DNA of 64,000 nt from positions 744,001 to 808,000 of the forward strand of contig NZ_JQNL01000001.1 in NCBI RefSeq assembly GCF_000745235.1, given 5' to 3'. The notes beneath the pieces are model-generated. The model worked only from the letters and a program-made list of their open reading frames with translations. It ran no database searches and was not told where the DNA came from. Every line of letters starts with the position of its first letter. Position 1 is the stretch's first letter. This DNA comes from Luteibacter mycovicinus (GTDB lineage: Bacteria > Pseudomonadota > Gammaproteobacteria > Xanthomonadales > Rhodanobacteraceae). This document shows positions 38,767 to 47,663 of this stretch, one piece after another. The translations under genes were made by a program, and so were the position numbers.

Positions 38767-39002
38767 GAGCCGGCGGGTGCCACCCTCGCGTCCACGCCTG
38801 CGGCGACCCCTCAGGGAAGGGCCGCTCCGCGGCCGTATTTCAATGGCCTTCGGCCGGGTCGGGCTCCGACTGGGGGTTTTCGAGTCGGCTGTCCCTGCCT
38901 CCCCGAAAACGGCCGGTCATCCCTGACCGGCCCCCTGCGGGCCTCTTCCAGTCGGAGCCCTCGCCTGCGGCTACCGGACGCGAGGGTGGCACCCGCCGGC
39001 TC
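38767..39002 (+). repeat. Long structured repeat, copy L1
   Basis: A perfect 27-bp inverted repeat (38767-38793 with 38976-39002) encloses a 182-nt core rich in nested palindromes, for example around ACGGCCGGTCATCCCTGACC. An inverted second copy (L2) lies at 39255-39494. The arms of the two copies differ at several positions but remain paired. Similarity between copies extends about 35-40 nt beyond the arms on each side. It is non-coding: indels between copies break every frame. Confidence 0.8.
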
Positions 39003-39109
39003 TTTGGGGGACTGAGGCAGCGTGGGGTCGAGCCGCGGCTCGCTTCGTGGCTGGGACCGCTCGCCTACCTGTTTCGGATGGCCTCGTTCGCCTTAGCCGG
39101 GGTGAGGGT

Positions 39110-39132
39110 TCGCGAACAGGGTTCGCTCCTAC
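39110..39132 (-). repeat. REP-type palindrome (inverted)
   Basis: Reads TCGCGAAC...GTTCGCTCCTAC on the plus strand. With the unit at 39170-39192 it forms an inverted REP pair at the centre of the L1/L2 palindrome. Confidence 0.7.
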
Positions 39133-39169
39133 CGCACGGCGACCGCAATGGTGGGATACATGGCGGCCT

Positions 39170-39192
39170 GTAGGAGCGCGCCCTGCGCGCGA
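39170..39192 (+). repeat. REP-type palindrome
   Basis: A 23-nt unit beginning GTAGGAGCGCGCC and ending GCGCGCGA, identical to the unit at 62409-62431. It lies between L1 and L2. Confidence 0.85.
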
Positions 39193-39254
39193 AAAGCCAA
39201 CGAAGCGAAGAAGCCGCGCCCCGCTCGACCACCACCCCACCTCAGTGCACGGAA

Positions 39255-39494
39255 GAGACGGCGGGGGTGACCCTCGAGGCCGGTAGCCGCAGGCGAGGGC
39301 TTCGACTGGACAAGGCCGCGCAGGCGGGGCCGGTCAGGGATGACCGGCCGTTTTCGGGGAGGCAGGGACAGCCGACTCGAAAACCCCCAGGCGAAGCCCG
39401 ACCCGGCCGAAGGCCATTGATACACGGCCGCGGTAGCGGCCTTTCCCTGAGGGGTCGCCGAAGGCGTGGCCTCGAGGGTCACCCCCGCCGGCTC
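39255..39494 (-). repeat. Long structured repeat, copy L2
   Basis: The inverted copy of L1. Arms 39255-39281 and 39468-39494 pair at 26 of 27 positions and enclose a 186-nt core whose reverse complement closely matches L1. Together L1, the REP pair and L2 form an imperfect palindrome spanning roughly 38735-39530. The 38660-39570 stretch has no gene I can support. Confidence 0.8.
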
Positions 39495-39570
39495 TCGAAC
39501 GCACACGACACGCCGCGACAAGGCGAAAGCGACGGCGAAGCCGAGCCCGACACCTCCCCAAAAAACGCAA

Positions 39571-39599
39571 AAAAAACGGCATGCCGGAGCATGCCGTTT
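39571..39599 (-). terminator. Rho-independent terminator of the NlpC/P60 gene
   Basis: On the minus strand an 11-bp stem AAACGGCATGC/GCATGCCGTTT with a 4-nt loop is followed by a run of T residues (complement of 39571-39576). It begins about 25 bp after the stop of the NlpC/P60 gene. Confidence 0.9.
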
Positions 39600-39624
39600 C
39601 GGAAAATACGTTGAAGGGTTCCCG

Positions 39625-40341
39625 TCAGATCTTCGCGATACCTTCGGGGCGCTTGGCGCCGGCGAAGTGCTTGGACCAGTAAGCCTCGTTGAGGTTATCC
39701 ACGCGCACCGTCTTGCCTGCCGACGGAGAATGGATGAACTGGCCGTTGTCGATATAGATGCCGACGTGCGAGATGGCCTTGCCGCGGGTGCGGAAGAAGA
39801 CCAGGTCACCCGTCTTCATCTCGTTGCGCTTGACCTTCAGGCCGGCGAGGAACTGGCTGGCCGAGTTGGTCGGGAGGTCGAGGCCGATGCTGTGCGAGAA
39901 GACGTAGCGGACAAAACCGCTGCAGTCGAAGCCGGTGGACGGGGCGCGGCCACCGCGGTGGTAACGGATATCGCGGAGCTTCATGGCGAAGGCCAGGAGG
40001 GCCTCGCGGGCATGACCGTCGACGTGACCGGCCAGCTTGTCGGTGGCGGCGGCGACGAGGCTGTCGTCGTCATCGTCACCCAGTGTGTCGTCGTCGCTGG
40101 CGGCCGGAGCGGCAACCTTGGCGGCGGCAACCGGCGCCTTGGGGGCAACCAGGGAAGCGACGTCAGGGATGGCCGACTGGGCCAGGGCATTCGCTGGGGC
40201 GAAGACCGGAAGATCAGTGAGAAGAAGCGTCGCGGACTGGTCAAGACCCTGTGGAGCGGTGACCGTGTCGGCGATAACGGGTGTGACAACAGCGAAACAG
40301 CAGGAGGCTAACGCGAGAGCGGTCAGTCGCTTTAAATGCAT
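39625..40341 (-). CDS. NlpC/P60 family peptidoglycan endopeptidase
   Basis: A 238-residue exported hydrolase. Signal peptide 1-24, then a low-complexity Ala/Asp linker (DDDTLGDDDDDS), then the C-terminal NlpC/P60 domain with catalytic Cys in FDCSGFVRYVF, His in SHVGIYIDNG and a further His in QFIHSPSAGK. It probably cuts D-Glu-DAP bonds in wall peptides. It is monocistronic with its own terminator. The acidic linker is longer than in typical Spr proteins. Confidence 0.9.
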   Translation of the reverse strand: MHLKRLTALALASCCFAVVTPVIADTVTAPQGLDQSATLLLTDLPVFAPANALAQSAIPDVASLVAPKAPVAAAKVAAPAASDDDTLGDDDDDSLVAAATDKLAGHVDGHAREALLAFAMKLRDIRYHRGGRAPSTGFDCSGFVRYVFSHSIGLDLPTNSASQFLAGLKVKRNEMKTGDLVFFRTRGKAISHVGIYIDNGQFIHSPSAGKTVRVDNLNEAYWSKHFAGAKRPEGIAKI

Positions 40342-40608
40342 GAGCGAGAAGGCCTATTCATCGTGAAGTTAAGCCGCCGTGAAGGTGAGACGACCGTGAA
40401 CGAGTGGTGAAGTTACCAAACCCCCTCGCCCTAGTTGTTGGCATAAAGTTAAAAAACGCCTGTCCTAGGAAACATTCATACAAGTCGCAGGAAAGCGCGG
40501 AAAACAGGCCAGAAACCTGAACCGATATAAGCACTTGGATTCACATATGTGATGGCCCGGACGGCCCCTCGCGGGCGGCGGGGAGCCGAAAACGTGCATC
40601 CGGTCACG

Positions 40609-41331
40609 TCAGGCGTTGTACGCCCTGGCGCCAAACAAGGCGCTGCCTACCCTCACCTCGGTGCTGCCCTCGGCGATGGCCAGGGCGAAGTCACCGCTCA
40701 TGCCCATCGACAGGCGATCGACCGTGTAGCCGGCCTCGCGGGCGGTGTTACGACATTGATACAGGGTCCGGAAGCAGCCGCGGACGATGGCCTCGTCTTC
40801 GGATGCCTCAGCCAGCGTCATCAACCCACGCACCCGCAGCGACGAGAACGCACGGAGCTGATCGAGGAACGCGGGAAGCATGTCCGGGGCGAGCCCGAAC
40901 TTGCTGTCCTCGCGGGAGGTCTTGACCTGGATGAGGACATCGATCGCCCTGCCTTCGGCCTGCAGCGCCTTGTCCAGCGCGACGGCCAGGTCCAGGCGGT
41001 CCAGCGACTGGACCTCGGACGCGAGCCGGGCAACGGGCCTGGCCTTGTTCGTCTGCAGGTGCCCGATGACCACCCAGTCCAGCGCCTCGGCCGCCAGATC
41101 GGCGGCCTTGGCCTGAATCTCCTGCACCTTGTTCTCGCCGAAACGCCGCAGGCCGAGGCCGACGGCCTCACGGACCACGTCACTGCCGAAGGTCTTGCTG
41201 ACCGGTAACAACGTCACTTCGGAGGGATCGCGCCCCTCGCTGACGCAGGCCGCGGCGATCCGACCCCGAACGATCGCGAGGCGACCGGCGAGCGTATCGG
41301 CACCTGCGGTCGTACCGGCACCAGCGGTCAT
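40609..41331 (-). CDS. yggS: PLP homeostasis protein (YggS/PLPBP family)
   Basis: A 240-residue TIM-barrel PLP carrier that keeps free vitamin B6 levels in balance. The PLP lysine is in LLPVSKTFG, followed by FGENKVQEIQAK and the phosphate-site LSMGMSGDFALAIAEGSTEVRVG. The start overlaps the stop of the M20 peptidase gene as ATGA, an unusual neighbour since yggS is often next to pilT or proC. Confidence 0.95.
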   Translation of the reverse strand: MTAGAGTTAGADTLAGRLAIVRGRIAAACVSEGRDPSEVTLLPVSKTFGSDVVREAVGLGLRRFGENKVQEIQAKAADLAAEALDWVVIGHLQTNKARPVARLASEVQSLDRLDLAVALDKALQAEGRAIDVLIQVKTSREDSKFGLAPDMLPAFLDQLRAFSSLRVRGLMTLAEASEDEAIVRGCFRTLYQCRNTAREAGYTVDRLSMGMSGDFALAIAEGSTEVRVGSALFGARAYNA

Positions 41332-42770
41332 GCCTTCGACGCTTCCTGGAAGTGCCGGGCGACGACGTCGGCCACCACCATGCTCACGCGCTTGCCCGTC
41401 GGGATGTGCAGGAACTCGTTCGGGCCGTGCGCGTTGGAATGCGGCCCCAGCACGCCGGTGATGAGGAACTGGGCCTGCGGGAATTTCTCGCCCAGCATGC
41501 CCATGAAAGGAATGCTGCCGCCCTCACCCATGTAGGCGGCCGGGGCACCGAAGTAGTGCTCGGATGCCTTCGCGACGGCCTCTTCCAGCCACGGCGACAG
41601 CGCTGGCGCGTTCCAGCCGCTACCGTCCTTCTCGAGCGCGAAGCTGACTTTCGCGCCGTACGGAGGATCCTTCTCAAGCAGCTCCTTGAGGAACTTGCCG
41701 GCTTCGGCACCCGACAGTGTCGGCGGTACGCGCAGGCTGAGCTTGACCGCGGTCTTCGGGCGCAGCACGTTGCCGGCGCTGTCCAGCGGCGGCATGCCGC
41801 CCACACCGGTCACGGCCAGCTGCGGACGCCAGGTGCGGTTGAGCACGAGCTCGGTCAGATCGCTGGTGGTGGGCTTCATGCCTTCGACAAACGGGAACTT
41901 GTCGTAAATGTCCGTGCCCAGCACGTCGGCCGAGCGACGCGCCTGCTCGATGCGCTGCGCGGGAATCTCGACGTACAGTTCCTTCGGCACGATCTCGCCG
42001 GTCTGCGGGTTCTCCAGACGGCTCAGGATGTCGCGCAAAATACGGAAGCTGGAAGGCACGACGCCCGACGCGTCGCCGGAATGCACACCCTCTTCGAGCA
42101 CCTGCACGGTGAGGTTGCCGCCGGTCATGCCGCGAAGCGACGTGGTCAGCCAGAGCTGGTCGTAGTTGCCGCAACCGGAGTCGAGGCAGACCACGAGGGC
42201 AGGGTTGCCGATGCGGTCGGCCAGGTGGTCCACGTAGTAAGGCAGATCGTAGCTGCCCGACTCTTCGCAGGCCTCGATCATGATCACGCAGCGCGCGTGC
42301 GGCACGCCCTGCTCGCGCAGCGCCAGCAGCGCCGCCAGCGAGCCGAAGATCGCGTAGCCGTCATCCGCGCCGCCACGACCGTAAAGCTTGTCGCCCTTGA
42401 TCACCGGCGTCCACGGACCGAGATCCTCGGCCCAGCCCGTCATCTCCGGCTGCTTGTCGAGGTGGCCGTAGAGCACGACGGTCTCGTCCGTGCCCTTGCC
42501 GGTCACGCCCTGCGCGGGCACGTCGATGTAGATCAGCGGCGTACGGCCCTCGAGGCGGACCACCTCGAGCGTGGCACCCTCGAACGCCGGCAACTTGGAG
42601 CGCGCCCACGTTTCCATCAGCGTCACGGCCTGATCCATGTACCCGTGCTCGCGCCACTGCGCATCGAACATGGGCGACTTGTTCGGAATACGGATGTACT
42701 CGACCAGCTGCGGGACGATTTCCGCGTCCCAGAGGCCGCTGACGAAGGAAGAAATGCGCGAGGTATCCAT
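41328..42770 (-). CDS. M20 family metallodipeptidase
   Basis: A 480-residue zinc peptidase. Metal ligands are visible in LYGHLDKQPE, GRGGADDGYA and EACEESGS (with the general base Glu), and late His in GPHSNAHGPNE. A lid/dimerisation domain occupies about 200-370. Similar proteins are cytosolic carnosinase-like dipeptidases. ATG 42770 is chosen; the upstream extension to 42938 is Arg-rich and non-conserved. No signal peptide is seen. It is co-transcribed with yggS (4-bp overlap). Confidence 0.88.
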   Translation of the reverse strand: MDTSRISSFVSGLWDAEIVPQLVEYIRIPNKSPMFDAQWREHGYMDQAVTLMETWARSKLPAFEGATLEVVRLEGRTPLIYIDVPAQGVTGKGTDETVVLYGHLDKQPEMTGWAEDLGPWTPVIKGDKLYGRGGADDGYAIFGSLAALLALREQGVPHARCVIMIEACEESGSYDLPYYVDHLADRIGNPALVVCLDSGCGNYDQLWLTTSLRGMTGGNLTVQVLEEGVHSGDASGVVPSSFRILRDILSRLENPQTGEIVPKELYVEIPAQRIEQARRSADVLGTDIYDKFPFVEGMKPTTSDLTELVLNRTWRPQLAVTGVGGMPPLDSAGNVLRPKTAVKLSLRVPPTLSGAEAGKFLKELLEKDPPYGAKVSFALEKDGSGWNAPALSPWLEEAVAKASEHYFGAPAAYMGEGGSIPFMGMLGEKFPQAQFLITGVLGPHSNAHGPNEFLHIPTGKRVSMVVADVVARHFQEASKA

Positions 42771-42966
42771 GGCGGGCACGACTCTGTGGGACAAAGGACG
42801 ATTGTAACAGCGCCGACAGGGGTGACCTTCACACCGTGGTCCGGCTCCGTCGCGCCGTGATGCGCGCGACGCACGCTGACAACGCCGCCGCGCCGGTACG
42901 CGACGCCGGCTGCGCAGCGCAGAGTGCCCGGGCGTCATCCGACGCGCTTACCAAGGAGGTTTCACC

Positions 42967-43308
42967 GTGAACTACCGTCTGTTCGCCCTCGCCGGCCTTC
43001 TCACCTGTCTGCCCGCCTTCGCCTCCACCCCCGTCAACGTGAACACGGCCGACGCCCCGACCCTCGCGCAGTCACTCGATGGCGTCGGCCTCGCCAAGGC
43101 TCAGGCGATCGTGGCGTGGCGGGAAGCCAATGGCAGCTTCGAATCCGCCGACCAGCTCGTCGAGGTCAAGGGCATCGGCCAGTCCCTCGTCGACCGCAAC
43201 CGGGACGCCATCCAGGTGGACGGAGGTGCCAAAATCGCAAAGAGCGCCAAGCCGCCCCGCGCCGCCAAAGCGAAGGCCAGGGCGAAGGCGGCCGACGCGG
43301 ACGAGTGA
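42967..43308 (+). CDS. ComEA-like helix-hairpin-helix DNA-binding protein
   Basis: A 113-residue exported protein. Signal peptide 1-19 (LFALAGLLTCLPAFA), then the ComEA HhH motif VNVNTADAPTLAQSLDGVG and LVEVKGIGQSLVDRN, then a basic Ala/Lys tail (AAKAKARAKAADADE). ComEA-type proteins pull DNA into the periplasm in natural transformation; stand-alone short versions are widespread. The start is GTG 42967 with a strong AAGGAGG 7 nt upstream. Confidence 0.88.
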   Translation: MNYRLFALAGLLTCLPAFASTPVNVNTADAPTLAQSLDGVGLAKAQAIVAWREANGSFESADQLVEVKGIGQSLVDRNRDAIQVDGGAKIAKSAKPPRAAKAKARAKAADADE

Positions 43309-43406
43309 CCCCTCCCCCTTTCGCCGCCGGCGGAACGCGCTACACTCGCGCCCCATGCCGGCGGCGCTTCTGCCCTGCCGACGTGACCAGGGGCCAGACG
43401 AAAGCA

Positions 43407-43868
43407 ATGATCCTGCCGCGTTACCGCATCGCCGCTTCCGCCATCCCCGGCGCAGGCAAAGGTCTGTTCGTCGATGAATTCGTCGCCGCGGGCCGTATCG
43501 TCACCGCGCCTGACGCGATCGACCAGACGCACCGCTGGGACGACATCATGGCGTCCCCCGCCCTGTCCGCCGACCTTCACGCCGCCGCGCGCTGGTTCGA
43601 GGACCGCTACACGGTGTCGCCTGACTGGCCGGACGAGTGCTACGTGAATCACAGCTTCGAGCCCACCGGCCTCTGGCACCTGGGCTTCATCTTTGCGGCG
43701 AAGGATCTCGCGCAAGGCACTGAAATCACTGTCGATTACCGACACCTTCTCGCGCCGGGCCAGGAAGAGAGCTTTAATGACGCGGCAAGTGGTGAGAAAA
43801 TAATCGGCTTGCCCTGGCAGGAAAGCCTCGCGCAGTCCACGCGCGCCCTGGCAGCTCTGCTCGGCTGA
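43407..43868 (+). CDS. SET-domain protein (putative protein-lysine methyltransferase)
   Basis: A 153-residue minimal SET domain. It opens with the strand IAASAIPGAGKGLFVDE, has the knot motif CYVNHSFEPTGLW (NHS is the invariant cofactor-binding triplet) and GTEITVDYRHL, matching GEEIT(Y/V)DY. There is no post-SET Cys cluster. Bacterial SET proteins methylate lysines of unknown targets. ATG 43407 is chosen by homology to the SET start; no clear ribosome site is visible. Confidence 0.82.
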   Translation: MILPRYRIAASAIPGAGKGLFVDEFVAAGRIVTAPDAIDQTHRWDDIMASPALSADLHAAARWFEDRYTVSPDWPDECYVNHSFEPTGLWHLGFIFAAKDLAQGTEITVDYRHLLAPGQEESFNDAASGEKIIGLPWQESLAQSTRALAALLG

Positions 43869-43884
43869 ACCCTTGGTCACCTCG

Positions 43885-44427
43885 ATGTCACTATCCGATA
43901 TCCCCGTTCTGGAAACGCCGCGCCTGCGGCTCACCGCTCTTACCGAACATCACTTCGACGACTACGCGAGGATGCTCGCGGACGCGGAGAGCACGCGCTG
44001 GATCGGTGACGGCCAGCCGCTCGACCGCATGAATGCCTGGCGATCCATGGCCATGCTGCTTGGCCACTGGGCGTTACGTGGCTGCGGCATGTGGGCCATG
44101 GAACTGAAGGACACCGGTGAATTCATCGGCCGTGCCGGCCTCATGAAACCGGAAGGCTGGCCCGACCTCGAGCTGGGCTGGATGCTGAAGCCCGAACATC
44201 GCCACCACGGTTATGCCACCGAAGCCGGTGAGGCCATCCTCGCCTTCGCCTGGAAGGAGATGCACGCGCAGCGTGTGATCAGCCTCGTGCGCATCGGCAA
44301 CGAAGCCTCCGACCACGTCGCCGAGCGCCTGGGCGGCGAGCACATCGACAACATCGACTTCCTTGGCGGGGCGACGCATCTGTTCGCCTATTACCCGCCG
44401 CACCGCGAAGTCCGCCGGGCGGGCTGA
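43885..44427 (+). CDS. GNAT acetyltransferase, RimJ/RimL-like
   Basis: A 180-residue acetyltransferase. It has the RimJ/RimL opening LETPRLRLTALTEHHFDDYARM and the acetyl-CoA region LELGWMLKPEHRHHGYATEAGEA, followed by ERLGGEHI. The substrate is unknown; tail-to-tail with the membrane-protein gene. ATG 43885 is preferred to TTG 43873. Confidence 0.85.
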   Translation: MSLSDIPVLETPRLRLTALTEHHFDDYARMLADAESTRWIGDGQPLDRMNAWRSMAMLLGHWALRGCGMWAMELKDTGEFIGRAGLMKPEGWPDLELGWMLKPEHRHHGYATEAGEAILAFAWKEMHAQRVISLVRIGNEASDHVAERLGGEHIDNIDFLGGATHLFAYYPPHREVRRAG

Positions 44428-44437
44428 CTCACAGGGC

Positions 44438-45346
44438 TTACATCGCCGGCGCGAAATCCGAACGGCGCCGGCGCTGCTGTGTCGCGCCGCTGAGACCGGC
44501 GAGCGCCAGCAGCCGTGCGGTGCGCATCCATGCCACGATCGCCACGCCAAGCTGCACGATCAGAAACGCGGCGAACCATTCGCCGCCGACCGCGACCGAA
44601 TGACCGCGCCAGGATGCGATCAACACGGTCAGACCCAGGCCGACCGCCGTAATGACGACATAGGCGAACAGGCTGGCGACGGGTCGACGCACCACCTGCA
44701 CCACGCCGCGTCCGAACGCACGCCATGCCGAGCGCAAGGTGATGTCCGCGATGAACTGTGCACGCGCCGACTCCACGATCGCCTGGGCGACGACGAAGCA
44801 CAGTGCGATCACTACGAGCGACCCATGCTGGTACATGTCGGCGGTCGACGGCAGCAAGGCGGCGTCGACCTTATCGTCGACGAGGGACGAAACACCTTTC
44901 GCGGCAAGGACGACGAGGCCGTAGGGAATCAGCGAGAGCGGGAGCAGGCGCAGCATGCGTCCGTACTCGGTCGCGCCGCCTTGCAACAGCCCGCCAAAGC
45001 TCAGGGCGCGATTCGCCCGGCCGCCGGCAACGGCCATGCCGGAAAGAAACGGCGAGATGGCAAGCGTCAGCACCGCCCCCGCGACGAAGGCCGAACCGAT
45101 CCACGGGCTGGCTTGCAACGCGGACGACACATCGCCCAGGAAAAGACCGTTGAAGTGACGCGCCCATTCCTCCGCGTGCACGGAGTGACCCAAAAGGCCG
45201 TCGAGCACGCGCCAGAGCGGCAACGCCACGACGAGGGTCGGCAGTAACGTGATGAACACCCACAGCAGCATCAGCCGCCATTGCAGGCCTCCGACCATGC
45301 CGAGACCCAGAGCCGAAGCAGCCGAACGTTTGGTGCGCGCGTTCAT
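44438..45346 (-). CDS. Polytopic membrane protein, unknown function
   Basis: I do not recognise this 302-residue protein. It has about six hydrophobic helices (about 22-45, 88-110, 128-150, 172-192, 220-243, 255-275), a basic N-terminus and a basic Arg-rich C-terminal tail (QQRRRRSDF). No catalytic motif is visible. Its start overlaps the M1-family peptidase stop by 4 bp, so the two are one unit and may act together, for instance as membrane partner of the peptidase. Confidence 0.72.
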   Translation of the reverse strand: MNARTKRSAASALGLGMVGGLQWRLMLLWVFITLLPTLVVALPLWRVLDGLLGHSVHAEEWARHFNGLFLGDVSSALQASPWIGSAFVAGAVLTLAISPFLSGMAVAGGRANRALSFGGLLQGGATEYGRMLRLLPLSLIPYGLVVLAAKGVSSLVDDKVDAALLPSTADMYQHGSLVVIALCFVVAQAIVESARAQFIADITLRSAWRAFGRGVVQVVRRPVASLFAYVVITAVGLGLTVLIASWRGHSVAVGGEWFAAFLIVQLGVAIVAWMRTARLLALAGLSGATQQRRRRSDFAPAM

Positions 45347-47574
45347 AGCGTCCCCAGGAAAGCGTAGATACCCTGGATCAGCGCAGCGAAGTCGGCGCCC
45401 CAGCGGTTGGAAGCGGAGTGATTCGACTCGACGGTGCGACTGTCGTTGAGCTTGTTCGCATCGAGATAAATCTTCTGCGCCGGATCGAGTTCGGCGGAAA
45501 CGCCCTTCGCGGGCTTCGTGAAGGCGAAGCGGGCCCAGCGTCGCTGATCGTCCCAGCGCACGTTTTCCGTTGAGCCGTCGGCGAAGCTCACCTTCAGTGT
45601 CTGCGGTACCGACGAACCATCACGCCAGACCGTGACCACGGTCTTCCACGGAAACGGCCCCGTACCTTTCTTCGCATCCGGATGCGCCTTATTCCAGGCC
45701 TCACGTTGCTTGTCGATCGCCGCCTCGTTCTCCTCGCTGCTCTTCTCGACCCGCCTGCCGTCCTTCATGACGGTACCGGCCAGCGGCAGCACTTCGTCAC
45801 TGGTTATGTCGCTGACACGGTCGTCGATACGATCGGTGCCGAAGACGTATTGGTTGAACACCTGCGCGACGACGTCAGGCTTGCCGGACGATTCGGAAAG
45901 CGAGGCCTGAAGGTCGGCAATGGACGGATGACGGAAGTGCCACCGGGCGTAGTAGTCCTTGAAGGCCTTTTCCATCACTTCCTTGCCGAGACGCTCCTCC
46001 AGATCGTGCATCGCCGTCGCGGTACGCGTATAGACCGTCACGTAATCGCCGCTCGACAGGCGATCCCATGCGTTTTGTCCGAGCGGGTCGGATGGACGGG
46101 AAAGCGTGGCGAACATGCGTTCGAGCATGAAGACAGGCATCGCCGGTTGCACGCCAAAGAACTGCCAGACCGGCTGCGTGAGATACAAGGGCTGGCCACG
46201 CTCGCGCAGCATGCGCTCGTCCCAGTACTCGTTGAGGCCCTCGTCCAGCATGGGCTCTTCAAACTCGTTCGAGGCCAGCAGTCCGTAGAAATAACCATGA
46301 CCGAACTCGTGGATCGTGACGAAGTCGAGCATGTACTCGTCCATCGTCTTCGGCTTGACGCTGTCGTATGCCTCGGCCGTGAAGAACGTCGGGTACTCCA
46401 TCCCGCCGGCTTCGGACGCGTTGAACGGCGGCACGACCGCGGTCACCGTCTTATACGGGTACGGACCCAGCGTGTCGGAAAAGTAGCTCAGCGAATCGAG
46501 CGTCGCCTTAAGCACCGGTTTCGCGCTGGCCGCGTATTCGGGCGGATAGATCACCCGCACCCTGACCTTCGGGCTGCCGGGCCCGTTCCAGTCACTGTCC
46601 AGTGTCTTGTAGCCGGGGGCGGCCATCCACGCAAAATCGTGTACGTCGCCCTGGATGAAATGCCAGGTCAGCTCATTTCCTTCCGGAACCGGCTCACCCT
46701 GCTGCTCACCGACCGCGCCGACGACGTAGCCTTTCGGCACGGTCATGCGCACGTCGTACTCGGCGAAGTCGGCATAGAACTCGCTGCTGAAGTGGAACTC
46801 GTGCACGTTCCACCGCGGCTCGGTCGCACCGCGCTCACCCGGAAGCTCGAGCACGCCGATCTTCGGGAACCACTGGGCGACCAGATGGAACTGGCCCACG
46901 TAGCCCGTGCGCTCGATCACGCGCGGTAGCTGGCTGTGAAAATTCATATCCAGGGTCACGTTGCCGCCGGCCGGCACGGGCTGCGCCAGATCCACGCGAA
47001 TCACGGTGTGATCCGTCGCAGGGCCGCCGTCGGGATGGACGTAACTCCACTTCAGGGCGGCGCCGTCCTGCTCGACGTTACCAAGGTCGATGTAGCCCCA
47101 TTCGCCCTTCTTCACCTCGGCGGTGCCGCGTGCGCCACCGGCGGCGGCGAGCAGCGCGCGCTCGGTGAAAAAGGTGCTGCCCTCGCCTTCGAACGCGTTG
47201 AGATACATGTGCAGGAAGACCGCCGACACGGGACGGTCGCTGCGGTTATGCCAGGTCAGCTGCTGCTGGCCGTCCACGGCGTGCTTGTCGGGATCGAGCC
47301 GCGCCTGGATGCGATACGACACCACGCGATCCGAGAGGGTCGCTTCCTGACCGTTACGCGGGCCACCCCAGGCGTCGGGCGCACTGGGTGTGCGTACCGA
47401 GCCGGCATGCGGCGAGGCGAAGGGAATTTCGACAGGGACCGCAGGCGGCGCCACGGTGCTGGCCCCTGCCGGCGCGGGAAGAGCGGGCGCGGCCGCTTGC
47501 CCCCACACACTACCGACGCAAAGCAGCAACCCCGCGGCGACGAAACGAACCATCCTGCCTGCCTCTCGGCGCAT
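45343..47574 (-). CDS. M1 family (aminopeptidase N-like) metallopeptidase, exported
   Basis: A 743-residue zinc peptidase. Signal peptide at about 1-26 and a Pro/Ala linker precede the M1 N-domain. The exopeptidase-type motif is GGMEYP (a GxMEN variant), followed by zinc site TIHEFGHGYFYG with the third ligand in LDEGLNEYWDE. A long C-terminal region (about 540-743) follows. ATG 47574 has a purine-rich GGAGGGGG site; ATG 47553 also possible. It is translationally coupled to the polytopic membrane protein. The GAMEN change to GGMEY suggests altered specificity. Confidence 0.88.
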   Translation of the reverse strand: MRREAGRMVRFVAAGLLLCVGSVWGQAAAPALPAPAGASTVAPPAVPVEIPFASPHAGSVRTPSAPDAWGGPRNGQEATLSDRVVSYRIQARLDPDKHAVDGQQQLTWHNRSDRPVSAVFLHMYLNAFEGEGSTFFTERALLAAAGGARGTAEVKKGEWGYIDLGNVEQDGAALKWSYVHPDGGPATDHTVIRVDLAQPVPAGGNVTLDMNFHSQLPRVIERTGYVGQFHLVAQWFPKIGVLELPGERGATEPRWNVHEFHFSSEFYADFAEYDVRMTVPKGYVVGAVGEQQGEPVPEGNELTWHFIQGDVHDFAWMAAPGYKTLDSDWNGPGSPKVRVRVIYPPEYAASAKPVLKATLDSLSYFSDTLGPYPYKTVTAVVPPFNASEAGGMEYPTFFTAEAYDSVKPKTMDEYMLDFVTIHEFGHGYFYGLLASNEFEEPMLDEGLNEYWDERMLRERGQPLYLTQPVWQFFGVQPAMPVFMLERMFATLSRPSDPLGQNAWDRLSSGDYVTVYTRTATAMHDLEERLGKEVMEKAFKDYYARWHFRHPSIADLQASLSESSGKPDVVAQVFNQYVFGTDRIDDRVSDITSDEVLPLAGTVMKDGRRVEKSSEENEAAIDKQREAWNKAHPDAKKGTGPFPWKTVVTVWRDGSSVPQTLKVSFADGSTENVRWDDQRRWARFAFTKPAKGVSAELDPAQKIYLDANKLNDSRTVESNHSASNRWGADFAALIQGIYAFLGTL

Positions 47575-47663
47575 CGAACCCCCTCCCCCTGTCATCCGGC
47601 GATGATTGCTGGCTCAGACTTCACGCCGATATAGGCCAGAGGTCACGCCCCGCCTGCCATGAC

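Noticed and set aside
38698-39809. Open frames across the L1/L2 repeats (including a 226-codon one at 39129-39809) that look like paired small proteins
   Set aside because: The two repeat copies carry small indels that shift the frame relative to each other, arms pair as DNA/RNA, and one frame is antisense to the NlpC/P60 gene. The repeats are better explained as non-coding.
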